A DNA stretch of 38,340 bases, taken from assembly GCA_015272395.1 (NCBI GenBank), contig JACYLQ010000039.1, positions 1 to 38,340 of the forward strand, given 5' to 3'. The stretch's first letter is position 1, and every line of letters begins with the position of its first letter. A program made the translations under genes and the position numbers. This document shows positions 8,004 through 16,915 of this stretch, in pieces. This DNA is from Calothrix sp. C42_A2020_038. Its GTDB lineage: Bacteria; Cyanobacteriota; Cyanobacteriia; Cyanobacteriales; Nostocaceae. The notes beneath the pieces are model-generated. The model saw nothing but the letters and a program-made list of their open reading frames with translations. It did no database searches and was not told the origin of the DNA.

Positions 8004-9203
8004 ATGCTTGACTTAACAAAACTCGCGCGTCAAATTCAAGGTTTGAGTCAGCATCTAACACAAGAAGCTGCGGCAAGCCAAAAGCGTCTTGAGTTAGCTT
8101 CTAAACATTTAAGCGATGCGTATGGGCGCCAAGAGGAACTTGTTGCGAAGCAGGAAAAGTGGAAAGACCGTATTGTGTTTGCGAATGCAACTCCGATAGA
8201 ACCACTGAATACTCGTATTGACATTCCTGTTCCACCAAAGGTACATACAGTTATTGCAACAGATGGCTCACAAATAGCTCCTAATCACCACGAAATAGCT
8301 TATTGTTATCTTCTTAATATTGGGCGAGTTGTTTTGCACTATGGACAAAATAAGCACCCACTTCTCGATAGTTTACCTGAAGTTTTTTATCGTCCTGAAG
8401 ACTTGTATGCTTCGCGTCAATGGGGCATACGTACCGAGGAATGGATGAGTTACCGTCGTACCGCTTCGGAAGCTATGGTATTGGCAGAGTTAGCGTGTGG
8501 AATTGCTAAGACAGAAGCTCCGCTTTTAAATCCTAGAGTTCCAATTCTCGCGATGGTTGACGGCTCCCTGATTTATTGGTTTCTTGAACAGTTACCTCTT
8601 GAAGCGCGCGAACATATCTTGCCTCCGATCTTAGAAGCTTGGGGTCAAATGAAAGAAGCGCGCGCTCCTTTAATGGGTTATCTTAGTGCCTCGCGTAACG
8701 TTGAAGGAGTAAATTTTTTACGTTTACTAGCTTGTACTCATCCGGTTCCTGATTGTGTTAGTTTTTGCCCTAACCAAAACGATAAAGTTCCGTGTAAAGT
8801 TTTCGACCCATTGCGAGACAGTACTCTTTGGGCCACCCAACTCCAACCTGGACAGCGTGGGCCCCTATGGCGAAGTAATGCCCGTATCCTAGATTTGTAT
8901 CAAGACCAGCAAATTTATTTTTGTTACGTTCATGTTGGCACTGAGATTGCACGAATTGAAGTTCCAAGGTGGGTTGCGGAAGATACACAGCTATTTAATG
9001 AATCACTTGGCTTAATGCTAGCTCAAGTACAAAAAGGTTATGGTTACCCGGTAGCAATAGCAGAAGCACATAACCAAGCTGTTGTTAGAGGTGGTGATAA
9101 AGCACGCTTTTTCTCCGTTTTGGAACGGCAGATGATTAAAGCTGGATTGAAAAATGTTGGTACTTCCTACAAAGAAGCGCGCAAACGGGGAAGTATTGCT
9201 TAA
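8004..9203 (+). CDS. NurA-domain nuclease family protein
   Basis: This 399-residue protein has the NurA pattern: a metal-binding aspartate in A-T-D87-G-S-Q-I, a second in M-V-D186-G-S-L, and a C-terminal histidine in A-E-A-H356-N-Q-A-V-V. NurA proteins are RNase-H-like 5'-3' nucleases that in archaea work with the HerA helicase in DNA-end resection; cyanobacterial members are annotated only by similarity. An N-terminal helical region (1-55) precedes the domain. No HerA gene is in the window. The start ATG at 8004 follows the heptamer repeat directly and has no recognisable Shine-Dalgarno sequence. Confidence 0.85.
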   Translation: MLDLTKLARQIQGLSQHLTQEAAASQKRLELASKHLSDAYGRQEELVAKQEKWKDRIVFANATPIEPLNTRIDIPVPPKVHTVIATDGSQIAPNHHEIAYCYLLNIGRVVLHYGQNKHPLLDSLPEVFYRPEDLYASRQWGIRTEEWMSYRRTASEAMVLAELACGIAKTEAPLLNPRVPILAMVDGSLIYWFLEQLPLEAREHILPPILEAWGQMKEARAPLMGYLSASRNVEGVNFLRLLACTHPVPDCVSFCPNQNDKVPCKVFDPLRDSTLWATQLQPGQRGPLWRSNARILDLYQDQQIYFCYVHVGTEIARIEVPRWVAEDTQLFNESLGLMLAQVQKGYGYPVAIAEAHNQAVVRGGDKARFFSVLERQMIKAGLKNVGTSYKEARKRGSIA

Positions 9204-9546
9204 TCTAGTGGGGGAGCAACGGATACAACGGTGTAACGGATAAATAGTTTGTTATAAACAGGTCTGTGATGTAGAGAGGTTACATATAACGTCTCTACGA
9301 GGTTTTTATTACGGTTATGCTGCTGAACATGACATTAACTGTATAAACCAACTATCTGTTACAGTTATACACAAATATTTACGCAAAAATACAAATGTAC
9401 GAGTAGTTGACTTACCAATGGCGCCATTTTTAGGAATGAGTTATGTCAGTTAAATAGTCACGTATGAAGTGCAAGACTGAGCGGAAATAGCTATTTACTT
9501 AGAAAGCTTTTAAAATATACTCATCACTTGCGTTTAACAATAAGCC
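9204..9546. other. Gene-free 343-bp region with a GTAGAGA-type inverted repeat
   Basis: GTAGAGA (9271-9277) and TCTCTAC (9292-9298) form an inverted repeat belonging to a family seen again at 22568 and 29604. A GGCGCC lies at 9420. No promoter or gene is recognised in the remainder. Confidence 0.5.
9271..9298. repeat. GTAGAGA-family intergenic palindrome, copy 1
   Basis: Arms GTAGAGA and TCTCTAC are separated by 14 bases. It is the least perfect of three copies and lies 67 bases after the NurA-like gene. Confidence 0.6.
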
Positions 9547-10350
9547 ATGCAAGAAGATGAAAATATAAATATCGTGGGTACAGCAAAGTTTTTTGAGTTA
9601 GTTCACATTCGGACAAACACTGCATTTGAGTTGCCCGACAATCAAGATGTGATTCGCATTGGTAAACCAAATGATTTGATTGTACCAGAAGTGAATGTCT
9701 CTCACTTGCCGGATACAGATATAGTTTCGCGCCAACATGCGGAAATTCAATTTGATAACAACAACTATTATTTAGTTGATAATGGTAGCGTCAACGGTAC
9801 TTATCTAAATGATGAACTGTTAAAACCGAAACAACGCTATCTACTCAAATTGGGTGATAAAATTTCGTTGGGCAAAGAAAATAAAGTTTGTTTTGTGCTA
9901 CAGCATAAGCTACGTAGTCATTCTCCTAGTTTTTCATCGTCACAAACAGTGTTTCAACCAGAACTTGCCAACAAATTAGAACGAAGGAAACAGACCCAAG
10001 TTGATAAAGCTAGCAAACTGACTGGGTTAGGGTTAATGGTCGCATCAATTGTTATTTTCGCTGCCAATACCCAAGTCGGCTTCTTTGTTCGTATTCCAGG
10101 TATTTTACTATGTATTGCTGGCGCCGTCTTCCTACTTCAGCGTCGATTTAACCGCAACTTCGGGTGGATTTTAATTGCTCTTGGTATAGTTACAATCGCA
10201 TTCACAGGAAACTTTTTTGCTTCCGTCAACTTATTAGCAATAATTTGTGCCGCAGCTTTATTCGTTGCTGGCTATTTATTAATGACTACAGGTAAAGTGT
10301 TTGGTTATGGACTACATTCGCTGCCAAAGCCAAAATTTTTGAGAAAATAA
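9547..10350 (+). CDS. FHA domain membrane protein
   Basis: The protein has 267 residues. The N-terminal half is a forkhead-associated domain (about 17-118) with the phosphothreonine-binding signature R-I-G (37-39), S-R-Q-H (61-64) and N-G-S-V-N-G-T (79-85). The C-terminal half has four hydrophobic segments (about 158-175, 182-198, 206-224 and 227-246). The FHA domain should face the cytoplasm and bind a Thr-phosphorylated partner, implying a Ser/Thr kinase partner, none of which is encoded here. The start is the ATG at 9547. It lies 23 bases before the phytochrome gene and could be in the same transcript, but no functional link is known. Confidence 0.88.
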   Translation: MQEDENINIVGTAKFFELVHIRTNTAFELPDNQDVIRIGKPNDLIVPEVNVSHLPDTDIVSRQHAEIQFDNNNYYLVDNGSVNGTYLNDELLKPKQRYLLKLGDKISLGKENKVCFVLQHKLRSHSPSFSSSQTVFQPELANKLERRKQTQVDKASKLTGLGLMVASIVIFAANTQVGFFVRIPGILLCIAGAVFLLQRRFNRNFGWILIALGIVTIAFTGNFFASVNLLAIICAAALFVAGYLLMTTGKVFGYGLHSLPKPKFLRK

Positions 10351-10373
10351 CCTTGTTTGCGTAACCTTTACAC

Positions 10374-12626
10374 ATGAGTAGCACGGTGTCCCAATACAAC
10401 TCCACCAAATATAATCAAATCCATATACCTGGGTCAATTCAACCGCATGGAGTTTTAATCGCACTAAGTGCATCCCTGGAAATTCTGCAAATTAGTGATA
10501 ACGCTGAAGAATTTTTCAACCAAAAACCAGAAGACTTACTTAACCAACCCTTAACTTACTTATTCGGCGCCTCACAAACTCAAGCACTTCAAGAGATATT
10601 AGACACACAAGATGATTCTAATTTTCTCAAACTAACGCTTGAAACTGAAAGTGGCGAAAGATATTTTGATGTCAGTGTCCATAAAAGTGAATCAAGCATC
10701 ATTTTAGAACTCGAAGCAACATTATCAAAAACCGAAATGAGTTTTTTGAGCTTTCGTTCTTTAATGGGTGATGTAATATTGCAAATTCAAAGAACATCTA
10801 AGCTCAATGATTTTGTGGCTTTAGTGGTTGATAAAGTCAAAAGTATTACTGGGTTTGATAGAGTGTTGATGTATAAATTCGACGATAATGGTGCTGGTTC
10901 AGTAATAGCTGAAGCAAAATTAGAACAATTATCACCATACTTAGGATTACATTACCCAGCGAGTGATATCCCTGAGCCAGCAAGACAATTATATAGACGC
11001 TGCCTGTTACGCTATATTCCAAACTTGAACGCCCATCGTAGTCACCTAATCCCACGTAATAATCCATATACAGGGCAACCGCTTGATTTATCGAATGCGA
11101 TACTACGAAGTTTTCATGATTGCTGCGTTGAGTACCACCAAAATATGGGGGTAAGTGCGCTTCTAGTAATTTCACTTCTCCAAGACCAAAAACTTTGGGG
11201 GTTAATTACATGTCACCACTCTACCCCCAAATACTTAGTTTCAGAAATTAGAACAGCATGTGGATTTCTCGGACAAATTATTTCGTTGGAATTAGGCAAC
11301 AAACTTATAAACGAGCAACTTGATTATAAAAACAAGCTTCAATCGTCACAATCACAATTTATAGCTTCGATATCGAGTGCTGATAATTTGATTGAGGCGT
11401 TTGCTCACCCTGATCCTCGTTTGCTTGATATCGTCAGCGCCAATGGTTGTGCAGTTTGTTTAGATAATGAAATTACTTTAGTCGGCGCCACCCCCAATAT
11501 TGAAGAAGTTCGCAAACTAATCGAGTGGACTCAAAGTAACGTTGATGATGATTTATTCTCTACTGACTCACTTCCCAAAATTTATCCCAGCGCTCAAGCC
11601 TTTAAAGATACTGCTAGTGGCTTGCTAATATTACGAATATCTCGTATCCGTAATTATTACATTCTTTGGTTTCGTCCAGAAGTTCTACAAACTGTCAACT
11701 GGGCTGGCGCCCCTGACCCATATCTTGATTCACATCAATCAGAAGATACTATTTTAAACCTTTCTCCACGTAAATCGTTTGAGTTATGGCAAGAAATGGT
11801 GCGCTTTACTTCACCACCTTGGATGCAGTGCGAACTTGAAAGCGCTCTTAACCTCAGAAATGCCATAGTTGGAATTGTTCTTACTAAAACTGATGAACTA
11901 GCAAAAATTAATCTTGAACTTGAACGAAGCAACCAAGAACTTGATTCTTTTGCCTACGCAGCTTCCCATGATCTCAAGGAGCCATTACGAGGTATTCATA
12001 ATTACTCAAATATTCTGATCGAAGATTACGCTCATTTATTCGATCAAGAAGGATTTGAGTACTTAACTACCTTGGTAACATTAACTCAACGCATGGATAA
12101 GTTGATTGATGTCTTGCTAAGACTTTCTCAGTTGGGGCAAACCGAACTTAGAAAACAACCTACAGATTTAAATAATTTACTTAGTCAAGTTATTAAAGTG
12201 TTTCGCGCCAGTCGTCAAGGAGAAAATTTTGAAATTCGTATCCCTAAAACTCTTCCGATAATTGAGTGTGACCCGATTTTAATCAACGAACTATTTAGTA
12301 ACTTAATCAGTAACAGTTTGAAGTATAACGAGCAAGCCGAAAAGTTGCTCGAAATTGGCTACCTCGACATCAGCCAACAGACCAAGCAACAAAAAGATAT
12401 ACCTAAATCTGTGATACTTTACGTTCAAGATAACGGTATTGGTATCTACGATCATCACAAAGAAATTATCTTTCGTTTATTTAAGCGGCTTCATCCTAAA
12501 GAAAAGTATGGTGGTGGTACAGGTGCTGGATTAGCAATCGCTAAGAAAATTGTCGAGCGTCATGGTGGTAAAATCTGGGTAGAATCTACCTATGGTCAAG
12601 GCTCTACATTTTTTTTCATATTATAA
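10374..12626 (+). CDS. cphA: Phytochrome (CphA-type) sensor histidine kinase
   Basis: The domain order of this 750-residue protein is PAS (about 15-115), GAF (140-310), PHY (325-505), HisKA (520-590) and HATPase (635-750). In the GAF domain, the D198-I-P motif of the bilin pocket is present. C250 aligns with the bilin-attaching cysteine of Cph1 (Cys259), which predicts covalent phycocyanobilin binding. The PHY tongue has P465-R-K-S-F469. The kinase has H532 in ASHDLKEPLRG, the N box around N643-N647, G1 D-N-G-I-G (686-690) and G2 GGGTGAGL. The residue after C250 is C251, where other phytochromes have a conserved His. The gene is followed after 55 bases by its probable partner rcpA. A red/far-red photoreceptor role is inferred from the family. 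Confidence 0.95.
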   Translation: MSSTVSQYNSTKYNQIHIPGSIQPHGVLIALSASLEILQISDNAEEFFNQKPEDLLNQPLTYLFGASQTQALQEILDTQDDSNFLKLTLETESGERYFDVSVHKSESSIILELEATLSKTEMSFLSFRSLMGDVILQIQRTSKLNDFVALVVDKVKSITGFDRVLMYKFDDNGAGSVIAEAKLEQLSPYLGLHYPASDIPEPARQLYRRCLLRYIPNLNAHRSHLIPRNNPYTGQPLDLSNAILRSFHDCCVEYHQNMGVSALLVISLLQDQKLWGLITCHHSTPKYLVSEIRTACGFLGQIISLELGNKLINEQLDYKNKLQSSQSQFIASISSADNLIEAFAHPDPRLLDIVSANGCAVCLDNEITLVGATPNIEEVRKLIEWTQSNVDDDLFSTDSLPKIYPSAQAFKDTASGLLILRISRIRNYYILWFRPEVLQTVNWAGAPDPYLDSHQSEDTILNLSPRKSFELWQEMVRFTSPPWMQCELESALNLRNAIVGIVLTKTDELAKINLELERSNQELDSFAYAASHDLKEPLRGIHNYSNILIEDYAHLFDQEGFEYLTTLVTLTQRMDKLIDVLLRLSQLGQTELRKQPTDLNNLLSQVIKVFRASRQGENFEIRIPKTLPIIECDPILINELFSNLISNSLKYNEQAEKLLEIGYLDISQQTKQQKDIPKSVILYVQDNGIGIYDHHKEIIFRLFKRLHPKEKYGGGTGAGLAIAKKIVERHGGKIWVESTYGQGSTFFFIL

Positions 12627-12681
12627 AATTTAAATTACTATTTCTTAATTAGAAACATCACATATTATATTATTTAGATTT

Positions 12682-13143
12682 ATGAGAGATGTATTTAAAG
12701 AACCTTTGCTTGTTGTTGAAGATAGCAACGAAGATTTTAATATCTTAAAGCGTTTGATGCGGCGCCTCGAAGTTCAGAATCCGATTTACCGTTGTAGTGA
12801 TGGAGACGAGGTTTTAAGTTATCTCTACCATGAGGGTGTTTACGATAATCCCAATTTAGCACCTAGACCTTCAGTTATTCTTTTAGATTTGAATTTACCA
12901 GGTGTCGATGGACGTTATATTCTCGAACGACTCAAAAAAGATAAAACCTTGAAAGAAATTCCTATAGTTGTATTTACAACATCATCCAACCCTAAAGATA
13001 TCGAACTGTGCTACCAAAAAGGCGCCAACGGGTACCTAATTAAACCAATGAACTACCAAAAGCTTCAAAATATCATGCGTGCCTTTGTTAGTTATTGGTT
13101 GCAAGCAAATGTTACATCAGAACTAGGAATTATTGAATCATAA
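12682..13143 (+). CDS. rcpA: Phytochrome-associated response regulator (Rcp1/RcpA type)
   Basis: This is a stand-alone receiver domain of 153 residues. The acidic pocket is E13-D14, the phosphoacceptor is D69 in ILLDLNLPG, the conserved T/S switch is in VVFTTSS, and K121 is in LIKPMN. The insertion EVLSYLYHEGVYDNPNLAPRPS before the phosphoacceptor strand and the C-terminal helix ending in FVSYWLQAN are typical of the Rcp1 subfamily encoded next to cyanobacterial phytochromes. There is no output domain, so signalling must proceed through protein contacts. The start is the ATG at 12682. Confidence 0.93.
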   Translation: MRDVFKEPLLVVEDSNEDFNILKRLMRRLEVQNPIYRCSDGDEVLSYLYHEGVYDNPNLAPRPSVILLDLNLPGVDGRYILERLKKDKTLKEIPIVVFTTSSNPKDIELCYQKGANGYLIKPMNYQKLQNIMRAFVSYWLQANVTSELGIIES

Positions 13144-13459
13144 CTTTTAGTGGTCTGTGCGATTAACTCTGGGGTGTTGGCTGGCAACGGATGTAGGTTA
13201 TTGCTTACAGGCAAGGTCTAACTACTTAAAACTACCCACCAAAACTTATGACACAAGCCACTAGTATGTAATGTGCTTAGTTGGTATAATGCTTGTCTGT
13301 GTAGTTTTGTAACAAGTTATTCAGTATTTGCTATAGTTTTAATCAATATATTTAAATTTTATTTAGAATTTATTTAGATTTATATTTAATTACTATATGT
13401 AGTTAAAATACGGCAATCTATACAAAACAGGGGGAGATAAGTGTCTCCCTATTACTGCT
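13144..13459. other. 316-bp leader region of the hybrid kinase gene
   Basis: The region is AT-rich, with no gene. At 13432-13449 a hairpin GGGAGA / TCTCCC lies 10 bases before the ATG at 13460 and contains the only purine-rich Shine-Dalgarno-like stretch in its 5' arm. I see no clear promoter pair. Confidence 0.45.
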
Positions 13460-15106
13460 ATGACAGATAATAGGACGCTTCTAATCGTTGACGATTGTGC
13501 AGAAGACCGAAAAGTTTATCGTCGATATCTTTTGAGAGATCCCCACTTTCGTTATGAGATAGTGGAAGCAGATTCGGCAGAAACAGGATTGACACTATGG
13601 CAGCAGATGCAATTCGATGTTGTTCTGCTTGATTTTTGTCTTCCTGAAATGAGCGGCTTTGAGTTTTTTGATCAACTGATTGATAAAGAATTCAGCAAGT
13701 TACCTTGCGTGATTATGCTAACTGGTCATGGGGATGAAAAGCTGGCAGTACAAGCAATGAAGCTTGGAGTACATGATTATTTGGTTAAAAACAATTTGAA
13801 ATCTGATGTATTACAATTAACAGTACGAAATGCAATCAAACAATCGCATTTGCAAGCACAGTTGATTAAAACCCAAGAACAACAGCGCTTGATTGCAACA
13901 ACCGCGTTACGAATTCGTCAATCGCTTGACTTAGATCAAATTTTACAAACAGCAGTCACAGAATTACATCGCTTGCTCAAGTGTGGTGTTGCTGTATATC
14001 AATTTGCGATGGATTTTTCTAATGATGAAATTATGTCAATACAGTCGTATTCTACTCTACGCGATCAATTATTTGGGAGTTGTGAGCAGGTTGATACGAC
14101 TGGCACCCATAGTCGTTGGCAATGCCAGGGTTTAATTAGCAATATATATACAGCAGGTTTACAACAGCCGCATGATTTAGTACATACGTTTGAATCGAAA
14201 ACGGATTTAGTTATTCCAATAAGTTTAAATCATGAAGCCAAGTTGTGGGGTTTGTTGGTTGCTCATCATGGTTTAGAGGAAAGACTATGGCAGGTAGATG
14301 AAGTCAAGATTTTGAATGAAGTCTCGGTACAACTCGCGATTGCGATTCAACAAGCTGAACTGTTAGTTCAAACTCAGGCATCACTAGTTAAAGAAAAACA
14401 ACTTAATGAGTTTAAATCACAATTTATTGCTACAGTTTCTCATGAATATCGTACTCCTCTAGCTTCGATTTTGGCGGCAGCATCGACACTCAAGCAACAT
14501 AGCGACAAACTGGATATATTAAAGCAACAGCGTTTCTTGGAAATGATTGAGCAAAAAGCCAGACATATGTCAAAGCTTGTTGATGATATGTTATTGCTCA
14601 ACCAAATTCAACTTAATAAAACTACATTTAAACCAGTACCTTTAAACTTAATACATTTTTTTGACGATTTATTAGAACAGCAGCGTTTAGTGGTAGGTGA
14701 TACTCACGAGTTGATCTTGAAAGTGACTGGTAATTGTCGCTCGTTTTGGGGAGACAAAAATTTGTTACTGCAAATATTTACAAATTTGGTATCAAACGCC
14801 ATTAAATATTCTCCGGATGGTGGAAATATAACCATTCATCTGCTCGACAAAGAAGCAGAAATTATATTCCAGGTTATGGATGAAGGTATTGGCATCCCAA
14901 CTAAAGAGTTAGACAACTTATTTCAATCATTTAACCGCGCTAGTAATGTTGATACAATTCCTGGAACTGGTTTAGGACTTGTAATTGCCAAAGCTTGCGT
15001 CGAATTGCATGGTGGAAAAATTACTCTCGAAAGTTTGGTCGGAAAAGGTACTCTGGTTACTGTCAGTTTACCAAAATCTCGGAAGTTGGGTAATGGGCAC
15101 AATTGA
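13460..15106 (+). CDS. Hybrid receiver-GAF-histidine kinase
   Basis: The protein has 548 residues. The N-terminal receiver (1-125) has pocket D11-D12, phosphoacceptor D58 in VLLDFCLPEM and K110 in YLVKN. A GAF domain follows (about 145-300), with no bilin-type cysteine environment but with LWGLLVAHHG as in phytochrome-related GAF domains. The HisKA domain has H328 in ATVSHEYRTPLAS, the N box is at N446, G1 is D-E-G-I-G-I-P (474-480), and G2 is G-T-G-L-G-L. A receiver placed before the kinase suggests that the kinase is itself controlled by phosphotransfer. Its position after cphA-rcpA makes it a plausible downstream element of light signalling, but the 316-bp gap suggests a separate promoter. 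It converges with the NYN gene at 15158. Confidence 0.92.
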   Translation: MTDNRTLLIVDDCAEDRKVYRRYLLRDPHFRYEIVEADSAETGLTLWQQMQFDVVLLDFCLPEMSGFEFFDQLIDKEFSKLPCVIMLTGHGDEKLAVQAMKLGVHDYLVKNNLKSDVLQLTVRNAIKQSHLQAQLIKTQEQQRLIATTALRIRQSLDLDQILQTAVTELHRLLKCGVAVYQFAMDFSNDEIMSIQSYSTLRDQLFGSCEQVDTTGTHSRWQCQGLISNIYTAGLQQPHDLVHTFESKTDLVIPISLNHEAKLWGLLVAHHGLEERLWQVDEVKILNEVSVQLAIAIQQAELLVQTQASLVKEKQLNEFKSQFIATVSHEYRTPLASILAAASTLKQHSDKLDILKQQRFLEMIEQKARHMSKLVDDMLLLNQIQLNKTTFKPVPLNLIHFFDDLLEQQRLVVGDTHELILKVTGNCRSFWGDKNLLLQIFTNLVSNAIKYSPDGGNITIHLLDKEAEIIFQVMDEGIGIPTKELDNLFQSFNRASNVDTIPGTGLGLVIAKACVELHGGKITLESLVGKGTLVTVSLPKSRKLGNGHN

Positions 15107-15157
15107 TTAAAAACTGCTTTAGCTTCTTCAATTTCCCATTCCCGTTTATATTTTCTT

Positions 15158-15910
15158 TCACTTTTGAATTTCTTCTCGAAGTTGCTCTAAGTCAATATAG
15201 CTATCGGCCACATCAATTAGACTTTCACTTGTCATCGAACTTAAACTTACTATTTCTACTTGTACCCCTTGATATGCTACTGCATTAACTGCATATGCTA
15301 AATCGCCATCACCACTCAGTAAAATTAAAGTATCACAATATCTAGCCAATGTCAGCATATCCACTGTGATTTCTACATCCATATTGGCTTTTTTAGAACC
15401 ATCAGGAAGATAAACCAAATCTTTTGTAAATACTCTATAACCGTTACGACGCATCCATAATAGAAATCCTTGCTGCTTCTCATTGGTATTATCAACTGGT
15501 GTATAAAAATAAGCACGTAGTAATTGACGTTGTTTAACTAGACAACGCAGCAACTTTGTGTAATCAATTTCTAAGTTTAGGTGCATAGCTGCATAAAACA
15601 GATTTGCACCATCTATAAATATAGCCACCTTTTCTTCGCTTGCCGAAACTGCTGACCTTGTATTTGGACGCGTGCGTCTTCCCAAAGCTGGAAAATTTTC
15701 AGTGGTACTCAGTTCCATAATTCCGGGCATTATCGAACCTTCCATAGCCGATACTTCCCGGACGGTATTCAAGCCCGCATTTACATTATCTGTAATATCT
15801 GCATTATTTTCAATCTCCGAGTACTGGCTTTGCTTCTGTAAATTGGAATCTGCTGAATCTACTTTCAAAGTTAACTTTTTATTATTCCGAGGTTGTGGAA
15901 GCAACTGCAT
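15158..15910 (-). CDS. LabA-like NYN domain protein (DUF88)
   Basis: This 250-residue protein has an N-terminal disordered, Ser/Asn-rich stretch (1-90) followed by a NYN (PIN-like RNase) domain (about 94-240). The acidic metal site is visible as D100 in FIDGAN, D178 and D184 in NMDVEITVDM, and D201/D203 in SGDGD. In Synechococcus, LabA of this family acts in circadian output downstream of KaiC; other NYN proteins are ribonucleases. Assignment to LabA itself rather than a paralogue is uncertain. The gene is convergent with the hybrid kinase (51 bases between stops). A TCCGGA hexamer lies about 80 bases upstream of its start. Confidence 0.85.
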   Translation of the reverse strand: MQLLPQPRNNKKLTLKVDSADSNLQKQSQYSEIENNADITDNVNAGLNTVREVSAMEGSIMPGIMELSTTENFPALGRRTRPNTRSAVSASEEKVAIFIDGANLFYAAMHLNLEIDYTKLLRCLVKQRQLLRAYFYTPVDNTNEKQQGFLLWMRRNGYRVFTKDLVYLPDGSKKANMDVEITVDMLTLARYCDTLILLSGDGDLAYAVNAVAYQGVQVEIVSLSSMTSESLIDVADSYIDLEQLREEIQK

Positions 15911-15987
15911 AATTTTGATAACGCTCCTGAGCGTAATTTTTTTTACTAAGCAAACGGCAATTGGTGTAACTATAACAGTTCAGAGCA

Positions 15988-15993
15988 TCCGGA
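15988..15993 (-). promoter_or_regulatory. TCCGGA (DIF1-like) hexamer upstream of the NYN gene
   Basis: TCCGGA is the core of the DIF1 element found near position -35 of early heterocyst-differentiation promoters. Here the spacing to a -10 box is not convincing (TTACAC after 18 bases, or TATAGT after only 13), so the call is tentative. The hexamer is palindromic and its direction is set only by the nearest gene. Confidence 0.25.
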
Positions 15994-16382
15994 ACTGATT
16001 ATGTATCGCGGCGCCCAGAAAGCTGCTTTTAGTATTCTTGGAGCTACCACCTGATGTCAATTAACATAACTTGTTAATTTAAGATTTTCTTTATTTTTCA
16101 CCATCTTCTAGAAGTTTAGTAGCAATTCCACAAAAAAACATAAAAATTTTAATTACTTACTTAAATAAAAATACTGTTATTTTTTCTTTCTGCTCAAAAA
16201 AATCAAGTTAACAGCTTGATATTATCATGTTATAAGCATTGTTGCTACTCTCAGATCAAAAATCTTGCTTTTTAATATTTTTTTAAGATTGTCAGCAGTG
16301 CGAGCTTATATAGAATAACATCTATTTTTGGAAATATGCAAAGGACGCATTGTGTTTGGAAATACATAATACGTGCATACAG

Positions 16383-16412
16383 TTTGGTCTAGTAGCAAAC
16401 TACTAGACCAAA
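16383..16412. ncRNA. Perfect 13-bp hairpin in long intergenic region (possible RNA element)
   Basis: TTTGGTCTAGTAG (16383-16395) and CTACTAGACCAAA (16400-16412) are exact complements around a CAAA loop. No T-run follows on either strand, so it is not a standard terminator. It could be part of a small RNA, a protein-binding palindrome or the remnant of a mobile repeat. Confidence 0.35.
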
Positions 16413-16915
16413 TTGCGACTAAGTTATGCAATTCCGTTACCCCAGAAACAGAATAGCAGTCAACCTCAAAAGGTAGATAAGATTTTATGTATATTACTTC
16501 GGCTTGAAAGTTATGGTAGTTTCCCCCAAAAGGCATAAGCTATCTGAACAAGATATTCTTAGCTTTTTGGACTAGCTTGTCAGGTTTTAAAAGGTTAGCC
16601 CTAAAAAAATCTCAATAAATAAATTGTAGCGGTTTCGATGCAAGGAGTAGTTAACTTGGTTCGTGTTGTAATGAAGCTTGTATACTTGCGCTGCTGCCGT
16701 CGGTGCCCAAACTGACTAATGCTTATTGAAGACTTACAAATCACACACTACTCATTAGAAAAGTATCGAGCTATTGCGTAAGTATTTTGTGTCTTAAATC
16801 TTTCACTGATGCTTTGTAACTCAGGTTTAAAGTGTTAAAAATAACACACTTGTTTTCGACTGATTGCATTTTATATTACAACACGATACCAGTTCATAAG
16901 TACACATGATACACC

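Larger units (their letters stand above)
15911..16915. other. 1-kb gene-free region between the NYN gene and patX
   Basis: No credible protein gene is present. It holds a TCCGGA hexamer (15988-15993), a GGCGCC (16010), a perfect 13-bp hairpin (16383-16412), and a 12-bp inverted pair TCGTGTTGTAAT (16661-16672) / ATTACAACACGA (16875-16886). This is the longest non-coding stretch in the window and lies downstream of patX, so it could hold a small RNA, but I cannot show one. Confidence 0.5.

Noticed and set aside
16306-16536. 76-residue minus-strand frame in the intergenic desert
   Set aside because: It spans the perfect hairpin, has no ribosome site and shows no plausible protein features.
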